This document shows positions 1 through 5,259 of a DNA stretch of 9,475 nt, piece by piece. A program made the translations under genes and the position numbers. The notes below the pieces were generated by a model that saw nothing but the letters and a program-made list of their open reading frames with translations, had not been told where the DNA came from and ran no database searches. Origin of the DNA: Natrinema soli (GTDB lineage: Archaea; Halobacteriota; Halobacteria; Halobacteriales; Natrialbaceae); the NCBI RefSeq assembly GCF_028618695.1, contig NZ_JAQIVI010000129.1, forward strand, positions 1-9,475, in the 5' to 3' direction. Positions within the stretch are counted from its first letter, which is position 1. Each line of letters starts with the position of its first letter.

Positions 1-60
1 TCCCCATCCAGTCATACTCGTCTCTACGCACCGTGAAGATATGAACTAGAGCGCTGATCC

Positions 61-68
61 CTATAGTA
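61..68 (+). promoter_or_regulatory. TATA-like box upstream of the oxidase gene
   Basis: The sequence CTATAGTA lies 23-30 bases before the ATG at 91, the spacing expected for a haloarchaeal TATA box driving a leaderless or nearly leaderless transcript. A purine-rich stretch at 71-80 (GGAGAGAGGG) follows it and could be a weak, rather distant ribosome binding site. This is called on spacing and base content only. Confidence 0.35.
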
Positions 69-90
69 CTGGAGAGAGGGATGGGTAGCG

Positions 91-2565
91 ATGAGTGATC
101 TCCCACCGCGAACGTCCGTCAAGCGATGGCTGGTCACGACGAATCACAAGGATATCGGAATTTTATATTTGGTGACCTCTCTGTTCTTAATCGTCGTTGG
201 TGGTGTCCTTGCACTGTTGTTCCGTGTTCAGTTGTGGGAGTCTGGAGGTACTGGATTTCTCACGAACACTGAATTCAATCAGGCCGTCTCGGTGCACGGT
301 ATGCTGATGATTTTCTGGGTTATTTCCCCACTCGGAGTTGCCTTGGGCAACTACGTCGTTCCGCTGCAAATCGGTGCAAAAGATATGGCGTTCCCGCGTC
401 TGAATGCCATGAGTTACTGGTTTTACCTGTTTTCGGGGCTGCTCCTCCTGCTCTCGTTCTTCCAAGGAGTCACATGGGCCAACGGCTGGTATATGTACGC
501 ACCGTTGAATATCCCCATCTATAATCCCGGATATACGCTGACAATGGGTGGAAATTCAGCGATCCTCGCATTGACGCTGTTTGTCATCTCAGTCACCCTT
601 GGCTCGGTAAACTTCTTGACGACGATCCATCGCTGTCGCGCCGAAGGGGTCGGCCTATGGAATATGCCAATGTTCACATGGGGGACCTTGCTGACGGTTT
701 GGATGATGCTCTTTGCCTTCGCAGCGCTACTGGCCGCACTAATCCTTCTCCTGACTGACCGCCTCCTGCTGACGCAGTACTTCGCCTCAACGGGGCAGGG
801 CTCGAGTCTCCTCTGGGCGCATATGTTCTGGTTCTTCGGCCATCCAGAGGTGTATATTGTCTTCTTCCCCGCGCTCGGGATCATGCTCGAGACGTTTCAG
901 ACGTTCACAGGGCGGCGACTGGTCGGCCGAAAGTGGGTCATCATCGCGATGGTCCTCGTGGCTGTCCAGTCGTTTCTCGTCTGGATGCACCACATGTTCC
1001 TGACGACGATCAACCTCCCGATTAAGACACTCTTTATGGCAACGAGTATCGGGATTTCACTGCCGTTCGACCTGATGGTCTTCGCCCTGATCTACACGAT
1101 GGTCAAGGGACGAATCCGGTTTACGACGCCGTTCCTCTTCAACATGGGCGCGCTTGTGTTGTTTATCCTCGGCGGGATCACTGGCGTCTTCCTCGGCGCA
1201 GTCGTGCTCGACTACGAGTTCCGCGGGACCTACTGGGTCGTCGCCCACTTCCACTACGTGATGGTTGCCGGAATCACTGCGTTAGTTGGCGGCGTCTATT
1301 ACTGGTGGCCCAAGATGACCGGGAAGATGTACGACGAACGGCTGGGCAAGCTCAGCTTTCTCGTCTACTTTACCGGGTTCAACCTGTTGTATTTCCCGAT
1401 GTTCCTTGCTTGGGAGACCCCCCGGCGTGTTTTCCACTTCTCTGAGGACCTAGAGATTTACCATCAGTTTGCGACGGTTGGGGCGTTCGTCTTAGCACTC
1501 TCGTTCCTACTCGTGTTCATTACGCTTGGAAAGAGCCTTGTCTCAGGTCCTGATGCACCGGATAACCCGTGGACGTACTCGCGGACCGCCGAATGGGCGA
1601 CGACATCACCACCGCCGCTTGAGAACTGGCCGAATCGACCAAGCTACGCGAGCGGCCGCCTTGAATTCGTTGACGATCAGTCATCAACTGCGACCGACGG
1701 CGGTGCAGCTGCCCACGAGCGGACGCAGGCCGAACCGCTCGAGACAGACCACGAGGATCACGCGAGCATTTGGCCGTTTGGAATTGGACTCGGTATGTTC
1801 GTCACGTTCCTTGGACTGTCGGGTATCACACCATACGTCGCCAACTTCGCTACCTCCCATGGGGCTGAACTTGCCGGTCAAGCGGCGGGGAGCACTAATA
1901 TCCTTTTTCCCGTACTCTCGGTGGTTGGAGTCGGTATTCTTCTCGGTTCGCTGTTCCAGTACGGTCGTGAGGAGTTCAACGCCCCGCAGATGGTCATCGC
2001 CGAACGCTGGCCGTTCGAGGGCGTTGGCACGACCAAGACTGGTGTCTGGTTCTTCCTCGCTTCGGACTTGGTCGTCTTCGGTGCCATCATCGGCGCATAC
2101 ATCTTCATACGTATCCACACTGGCTGGCAGGAGATTGGGACCGTCCCACCCTCGGCAACGATTGGGCTGATCAACACGTACGTCCTGCTGACCTCGAGTT
2201 TCACGGTCGTCATCGCGCTGGTGATGGCCGAACGCGGGAACAAGCGCGGGCTTCTGGGGTCGATGGGAGTGACGTCGCTACTCGGCCTCACGTTCCTCGC
2301 GACCAAGGGCTACGAGTGGAGCTACGAGTTCTCCCACGGCATCTACTGGTTTACCGATCTGCAGTACTCGATGTATTTCGTAACAACTGGACTACACGCG
2401 TTGCACGTCATCCTCGGACTGCTCATCGCCGGGTTCATGATATATCGGATTGTGACCGTCGACGCCTATCTCGAGGACAACCGACCGGTAGAGTACTTTG
2501 GGCTCTACTGGCACTTCGTGGATATAGTTTGGGTGTTCCTCTTCCCCTTGTTCTACCTCATGTAG
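91..2565 (+). CDS. coxAC: Heme-copper terminal oxidase, fused subunits I and III (aa3-type, A family)
   Basis: This is the catalytic core of a respiratory oxygen reductase in the cytoplasmic membrane (824 residues). Residues ~15-480 are subunit I. Visible ligands are H69 and H388 (low-spin heme), H386 (active-site heme), and H251, H300 and H301 (CuB). Y255 in GHPEVY is the Tyr that cross-links to a CuB His in this family. D98, N105 and E253 match the D proton channel of A-family enzymes, and R445-R446 match the heme-propionate arginines. A hydrophilic, Asp/Glu-rich linker (~485-558) leads to subunit III (~560-824, about seven membrane segments), ending in the typical YWHFVD motif at 806-811. 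I/III fusions are known in archaea. Oddity: the lysine of the K proton channel aligns with M329 and the nearby Thr with F326. Y255 is kept, so this reads as an oxygen reductase rather than a NO reductase. Subunit II is not in the window and may lie upstream. The ATG at 91 was chosen because family similarity begins a few residues later; the ATG at 81 is out of frame. Confidence 0.95.
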   Translation: MSDLPPRTSVKRWLVTTNHKDIGILYLVTSLFLIVVGGVLALLFRVQLWESGGTGFLTNTEFNQAVSVHGMLMIFWVISPLGVALGNYVVPLQIGAKDMAFPRLNAMSYWFYLFSGLLLLLSFFQGVTWANGWYMYAPLNIPIYNPGYTLTMGGNSAILALTLFVISVTLGSVNFLTTIHRCRAEGVGLWNMPMFTWGTLLTVWMMLFAFAALLAALILLLTDRLLLTQYFASTGQGSSLLWAHMFWFFGHPEVYIVFFPALGIMLETFQTFTGRRLVGRKWVIIAMVLVAVQSFLVWMHHMFLTTINLPIKTLFMATSIGISLPFDLMVFALIYTMVKGRIRFTTPFLFNMGALVLFILGGITGVFLGAVVLDYEFRGTYWVVAHFHYVMVAGITALVGGVYYWWPKMTGKMYDERLGKLSFLVYFTGFNLLYFPMFLAWETPRRVFHFSEDLEIYHQFATVGAFVLALSFLLVFITLGKSLVSGPDAPDNPWTYSRTAEWATTSPPPLENWPNRPSYASGRLEFVDDQSSTATDGGAAAHERTQAEPLETDHEDHASIWPFGIGLGMFVTFLGLSGITPYVANFATSHGAELAGQAAGSTNILFPVLSVVGVGILLGSLFQYGREEFNAPQMVIAERWPFEGVGTTKTGVWFFLASDLVVFGAIIGAYIFIRIHTGWQEIGTVPPSATIGLINTYVLLTSSFTVVIALVMAERGNKRGLLGSMGVTSLLGLTFLATKGYEWSYEFSHGIYWFTDLQYSMYFVTTGLHALHVILGLLIAGFMIYRIVTVDAYLEDNRPVEYFGLYWHFVDIVWVFLFPLFYLM

Positions 2566-2638
2566 TACGGATTCTGTTTAGGTTCAGTGATTGGTTCCCC
2601 GTGCGATACCGATTGAACGTAGACAGGTTACGAATGAT

Positions 2639-3226
2639 CTACGTAGTTTGTTCTTCCTGTTCGGGTTGATCCCTCTGCGATTGTTCTTCTTCCTGTTCGG
2701 GTTGATCTCTCTGCGATACTAGTGCAACAGATGAATCTCCTCGGATAATGGCATATCCGCCACCGATGAATAGCAGTCCCCAAATCAGAAATGCTATGTC
2801 CCATAGGATAACTGGGCCGGGACCCGCTGGCCAAACGTGATGGATACCCAGAAGCTGATGGTCAATCAATCCTTCAACGAGATTGAATATGCCCCATCCA
2901 AGAATTACTGACCCAAACAAGGTGCGTCTTGACGCAGGAACGAACGGCATTCGCCATGCTCGCATAAGGAGAGTTACCCCTAAGATAGTAAATACATATG
3001 TTGCTGTGTGGAACAATCCATCGGCTACAATATTTAATCGGAGGTCATTTGCAATACTTGGATCTGGATAAGATGATACCATGTGATGCCATTGCAGTAT
3101 CTGATGTATCACAATCCCATCGAAAAAACCACCCAGCCCTAATCCAAGAACAGTACCTGCTATAACGAGTGGCTTCCCCACTTTCTGGATTCCTAACCAC
3201 GTCTCTGTTTCATCTGGTTTGCTCAT
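2639..3226 (-). CDS. DUF2243 family membrane protein
   Basis: This 195-residue protein has four predicted membrane segments (~17-40, 64-89, 102-122, 139-162). It matches the conserved pattern I know as DUF2243, whose function is not established. Two similar motifs occupy equivalent places in the two halves: DGIVIHQILQWHHM (36-49) and EGLIDHQLLGIHHV (118-131). Each has an acidic residue-Gly, then HQ, then HH. A further His sits at 73. Clustered His near membrane helices would suit heme or metal binding, but that is inference. The last ~25 residues are a hydrophilic tail made of two copies of a 12-residue unit. The gene converges on the oxidase gene with a 73-base gap. From memory, DUF2243 genes often lie near cytochrome oxidase assembly genes (CtaG-like), which would fit this neighbour. 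The ATG at 3226 directly precedes a short polar N-terminus and the first helix. Base composition is much lower in GC than the right half of the window. Confidence 0.88.
   Translation of the reverse strand: MSKPDETETWLGIQKVGKPLVIAGTVLGLGLGGFFDGIVIHQILQWHHMVSSYPDPSIANDLRLNIVADGLFHTATYVFTILGVTLLMRAWRMPFVPASRRTLFGSVILGWGIFNLVEGLIDHQLLGIHHVWPAGPGPVILWDIAFLIWGLLFIGGGYAIIRGDSSVALVSQRDQPEQEEEQSQRDQPEQEEQTT
2651..2716 (-). repeat. Two-copy 36-base tandem repeat in the 3' end of the DUF2243 gene
   Basis: Bases 2651-2680 and 2687-2716 are 30-base direct copies differing at a single position (C versus T in the CCCTCTG/TCTCTG part), with a period of 36 bases. Because 36 is divisible by three, the repeat stays in frame. 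On the minus strand it encodes two units of SQRDQPEQEE followed by EQ or Q. The near identity at the DNA level points to a recent slippage-type duplication in a disordered tail. Confidence 0.9.
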
Positions 3227-3308
3227 AAGAACCTTAACTGTAACAAGTCGAAACTACCTTGGGCGTGCTATTGCCGGGTGGACACGGCCAGCGTAGCTCC
3301 CTGTCACC

Positions 3309-3315
3309 TATTTTT
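3309..3315 (+). promoter_or_regulatory. TATA-like box upstream of the 46-residue membrane protein
   Basis: TATTTTT lies 23-29 bases before the ATG at 3338, the expected spacing for a leaderless haloarchaeal transcript. It stands out because the bases around it are GC-richer. It also helps choose 3338 over the in-frame ATG at 3278, which would lie upstream of the promoter. Confidence 0.4.
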
Positions 3316-3337
3316 GCGTTGCGGACAAAGAACCGGT

Positions 3338-3478
3338 ATGAAGCTCTCAACCAAACTCATCATAATTGGTTTACTTCTGATTGTGATACCAATACCAATT
3401 CTACCGCCATTGGTTGGCACAACTATTGGTGTATTCGTTCTACTTGGGGGGCTTTTCCTCAGATTTCTCGGCATCTAA
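3338..3478 (+). CDS. Small hydrophobic membrane protein, 46 residues
   Basis: The product starts MKLSTKLIII and ends FLRFLGI. It is almost entirely hydrophobic: two short membrane segments (~6-22 and ~26-43) are joined by a Pro-rich turn (PIPILPP, 18-24). A basic start (K2, K6) and R42 near the end suit a two-helix hairpin with both ends in the cytoplasm. I chose this ATG because the upstream in-frame extension (from 3278) is non-hydrophobic and would place the TATA-like box inside the gene. Small haloarchaeal proteins with this IPIPILPP look are familiar to me as hypothetical proteins; no function is known to me. It is divergent from DUF2243 and convergent with the TauE-type gene. Its DNA is about 40% GC in the 60-base sample I counted (3361-3420). 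Confidence 0.65.
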   Translation: MKLSTKLIIIGLLLIVIPIPILPPLVGTTIGVFVLLGGLFLRFLGI

Positions 3479-3535
3479 TCCCGAAAGTCCACTATACCGG
3501 TATCAGACCAGTGCGTTAAGTTCGAACATGTACTT

Positions 3536-3555
3536 ACTGGATCAAGTAATCCAGT
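3536..3555. terminator. Short hairpin between convergent genes, possible terminator
   Basis: ACTGGAT (3536-3542) and ATCCAGT (3549-3555) form a perfect 7-base stem with a 6-base loop. It lies in the 118-base gap between the ends of two convergent genes, and a run of four T follows on the plus strand at about 3564. Archaeal termination depends more on T-rich tracts than on hairpins, so the terminator role is tentative. Confidence 0.3.
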
Positions 3556-3596
3556 TTCGAGTGCCGTTTTGCATAACAAACCCATACCAACTACTG

Positions 3597-4520
3597 TTAG
3601 AAGAACAGCGCCGGTACGGAGTTGCGAAAGATGTTGAGCGAGATAACAAACAAGAGTCCGACGACGAACCAGTTGAACGCGCGCTCGTCGAACTCGAGGC
3701 GTCGGAGATACGTTCCCACCAGCAGACCGACGATCGTGACGACGGCGATCACCGACCCGAGCCAGAGTCGGTAGGTCGTCAGAAGATCGGTGAACAGCGC
3801 CATCTGTACGATACGAACCGTAAATATCGTTCCGAGAACCATTGCCAACCCGCCGATGTATCGCTCGGCATCCCGCTCGAAGGTGTGAAAGTACGCCGGG
3901 AGCAGCGGCCCGAGATTCGCGAGAGCGAGCAGGAAGCCTTGGGAAAACCCAGCCATACCGAGGGCGACTGGGTGGTGTGCTTCCTCGACCGTGACGAAGT
4001 TCTGGACGACCTGAAAGACAACGTAACTGAGGAGGACGAGTCCGATGACGAAGGGGACGAGCGGTCCAGCGCTGTACGTCGCCAACGCTGCGACGCCGAT
4101 GACGGTCCCGATAACGGCGAGCAACAGGAGCGACCACTCCTCGCGAACGAACGACCGCCCCGTTCCGGTTTCCGCAATCTGGAACATATTGAGCATCCAC
4201 GGAGGAATCGCCAGGACGACGACGGCGACGGTCGGATCGATCACCGTCGCGAATATCGGTGTCATGATGAGCGAGTAGCCAAAGCCGGTCATTCCCTTGA
4301 CGATGCCAGCGACGATCGCGACCATGCTCAGTACGGCGAGCAATCCGACTGAAAGTTCGGACTGAACGCCCCGTCCGACGTTCGCGAAACCCGGGAAGAA
4401 GACGATCGAGGCGATGAGAACGGTTAGCGTCGCGCCGACCATCGTCACCTCGCGGTACTGGAATTCGAAGAGATTGGTGAAGAACTGTTCGACGTCGACT
4501 GTAGTTTCGGGAGCACTCAT
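3597..4520 (-). CDS. TauE/SafE family (sulfite exporter-like) membrane transporter
   Basis: The 307-residue product has about eight or nine membrane segments. The family hallmark GIVKGMTGFGYSLIMTP is at 72-88, and a weaker second-half counterpart (GFSQGFLLALANLGP) is at 191-205. This is the usual two-repeat layout of TauE/SafE proteins, which move small organosulfur or sulfur anions such as sulfite or sulfoacetate across the cytoplasmic membrane. The substrate here is unknown. An unusual feature is an extra N-terminal segment: a hydrophilic lead (~1-25) followed by a membrane helix (~27-45) before the core. I chose the start at 4520 (MSAPETT). An upstream extension stays open to 4697, but its Arg/Ser-rich residues do not look like transporter sequence. 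Starts at 4538 or 4571 cannot be excluded. The gene is divergent from the thioredoxin gene, and nothing in the window ties it to sulfur metabolism. Confidence 0.85.
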   Translation of the reverse strand: MSAPETTVDVEQFFTNLFEFQYREVTMVGATLTVLIASIVFFPGFANVGRGVQSELSVGLLAVLSMVAIVAGIVKGMTGFGYSLIMTPIFATVIDPTVAVVVLAIPPWMLNMFQIAETGTGRSFVREEWSLLLLAVIGTVIGVAALATYSAGPLVPFVIGLVLLSYVVFQVVQNFVTVEEAHHPVALGMAGFSQGFLLALANLGPLLPAYFHTFERDAERYIGGLAMVLGTIFTVRIVQMALFTDLLTTYRLWLGSVIAVVTIVGLLVGTYLRRLEFDERAFNWFVVGLLFVISLNIFRNSVPALFF

Positions 4521-4791
4521 ACTAGTTCGAAGGCGCATCTCGACCGCTCGAGACCGCCGTTTCGAGGACATCGGTCGGCCACCCGTATTCCGCTGTGCTA
4601 TTCGGCGAGATTTATCGAAGCTCGAGTTACCGGTAATCTGTGAAAGGGTCGAATTAGACCTTCTCAAGCTTGTTTCCAGGGATAACTCGAGAAACATCTC
4701 TGTCGTCTATAGGGACAATATTAGCCATCAATTTTCCGATCGTCGGTATGCAGTCGTCACCATCTTCGTCTCTGGATCGATCGACCGATTG

Positions 4792-4806
4792 CACAATAGT
4801 ATTGTG
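4792..4806. promoter_or_regulatory. Perfect 15-base palindrome, probable operator of the thioredoxin gene
   Basis: CACAATA (4792-4798) and TATTGTG (4800-4806) are perfect inverted 7-base arms around a single G. The site ends 10 bases before the TATA-like box and 46 bases before the start codon, a good position for a dimeric regulator acting on the thioredoxin promoter. The arms are AT-rich in a GC-rich setting. I do not recognise the regulator that would bind it. Confidence 0.5.
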
Positions 4807-4816
4807 TCAGTCCTGC

Positions 4817-4823
4817 AAAATAC
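4817..4823 (+). promoter_or_regulatory. TATA-like box upstream of the thioredoxin gene
   Basis: AAAATAC lies 30-36 bases before the ATG at 4853, just downstream of the 15-base palindrome. The spacing allows a very short leader. It is called on position and AT content only. Confidence 0.4.
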
Positions 4824-4852
4824 TGATACCCATTCGGACCCTAGCGGTGTTG

Positions 4853-5224
4853 ATGAGCGAACCCACACCCTCAGAGCTGACCGGCGACGGCCGCGCGACC
4901 CACAAACCCGTCCAGTTACACGATGTGGCGGACTACGACGACTTACTCGACGCACACGACCTCGTCTTGCTTGAGTTCGTCACGTCCGGCTGTGGAATCT
5001 GCGCGTCGATGGAGCCGGTACTCACTGGAGTCGCGCGCAGCGCACCTGGCGTCGTGGCGACGGTGAACGCCGGTCTAGTCCCGGATCTCGCCGCCGAGTT
5101 CGGCGTCCAGAGCGTCCCGACGCTCGTCGTCCTACGCGACGGCGACGAAGTCGCCCGCCTCGACGACGGGTTCCAGAGCACTGAAACGCTCGTGGACGTC
5201 CTCGAGACGCACGCGGCGCACTGA
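4853..5224 (+). CDS. Thioredoxin-fold protein with CGIC active site
   Basis: This 123-residue soluble protein probably reduces disulfides in the cytoplasm. After a polar, acidic N-terminus (~1-18) comes a thioredoxin core. Strand residues LVLLEFVTSG lead into the redox motif C47-G-I-C50. The cis-proline is P89 in QSVPT, followed by LVVLRDGDEVARLDDG, which matches the end of the fold. Standard thioredoxins have WCGPC; here the Trp is replaced by Gly (GCGIC) and the Pro by Ile. Both changes should raise or shift the redox potential, which is inference. The length is close to a plain one-domain thioredoxin. I chose the ATG at 4853 because the open frame upstream to 4670 encodes unrelated residues and contains the palindrome and TATA-like box. 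No thioredoxin reductase is in the window, and the gene converges on the carbamoyltransferase gene with a 35-base gap. Confidence 0.88.
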   Translation: MSEPTPSELTGDGRATHKPVQLHDVADYDDLLDAHDLVLLEFVTSGCGICASMEPVLTGVARSAPGVVATVNAGLVPDLAAEFGVQSVPTLVVLRDGDEVARLDDGFQSTETLVDVLETHAAH

Positions 5225-5259
5225 CGTCACCGACGACTGTATCGGGGCGGTACTCGCTG

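Larger units (their letters stand above)
4521..4852. other. 332-base divergent intergenic region between transporter and thioredoxin genes
   Basis: I see no convincing gene here on either strand. Open frames that cross it are extensions of the flanking genes or shadows without coding character. It holds a 10-base palindrome TTACCGGTAA (4627-4636), the 15-base palindrome at 4792-4806 and a TATA-like box at 4817-4823 for the thioredoxin gene. For the transporter, the reverse-strand element GATAAATC near 4611-4618 is the best TATA-like candidate. It is about 90 bases from the chosen start, so either there is a leader or the start lies further upstream. Confidence 0.6.

Noticed and set aside
2..49. 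Possible C-terminus of an upstream gene (open frame from the left edge, ending in TAG at 47-49)
   Set aside because: It is only 15 codons with no recognisable motif, and the other two forward frames are also open to nearby stops. There is too little evidence to call a gene.
1526..2170. A 214-codon forward open frame inside the oxidase gene
   Set aside because: It is Arg/Ser-rich with no family features and overlaps clear subunit I/linker/III coding sequence in another frame. It is a shadow frame of GC-rich DNA.
91..2565. Nitric oxide reductase or B-family oxidase instead of an A-family oxygen reductase
   Set aside because: The GHPEVY motif with both Glu and the cross-link Tyr, the D-channel Asp and Asn, and the fused subunit III all point to an A-family oxygen reductase.
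3278..3337. A 20-residue N-terminal extension of the small membrane protein
   Set aside because: The residues are not hydrophobic, and the extension would place the TATA-like box at 3309-3315 inside the gene.
3414..4352. A 312-codon forward open frame opposite the transporter gene
   Set aside because: The translation is highly charged and without domains, the typical antisense image of a hydrophobic haloarchaeal membrane protein. The opposite strand carries a clear TauE/SafE signature.
4521..4697. A 59-residue N-terminal extension of the TauE-type transporter
   Set aside because: The residues are Arg/Ser-rich and unlike transporter N-termini. Only the short options at 4538 or 4571 remain worth considering.
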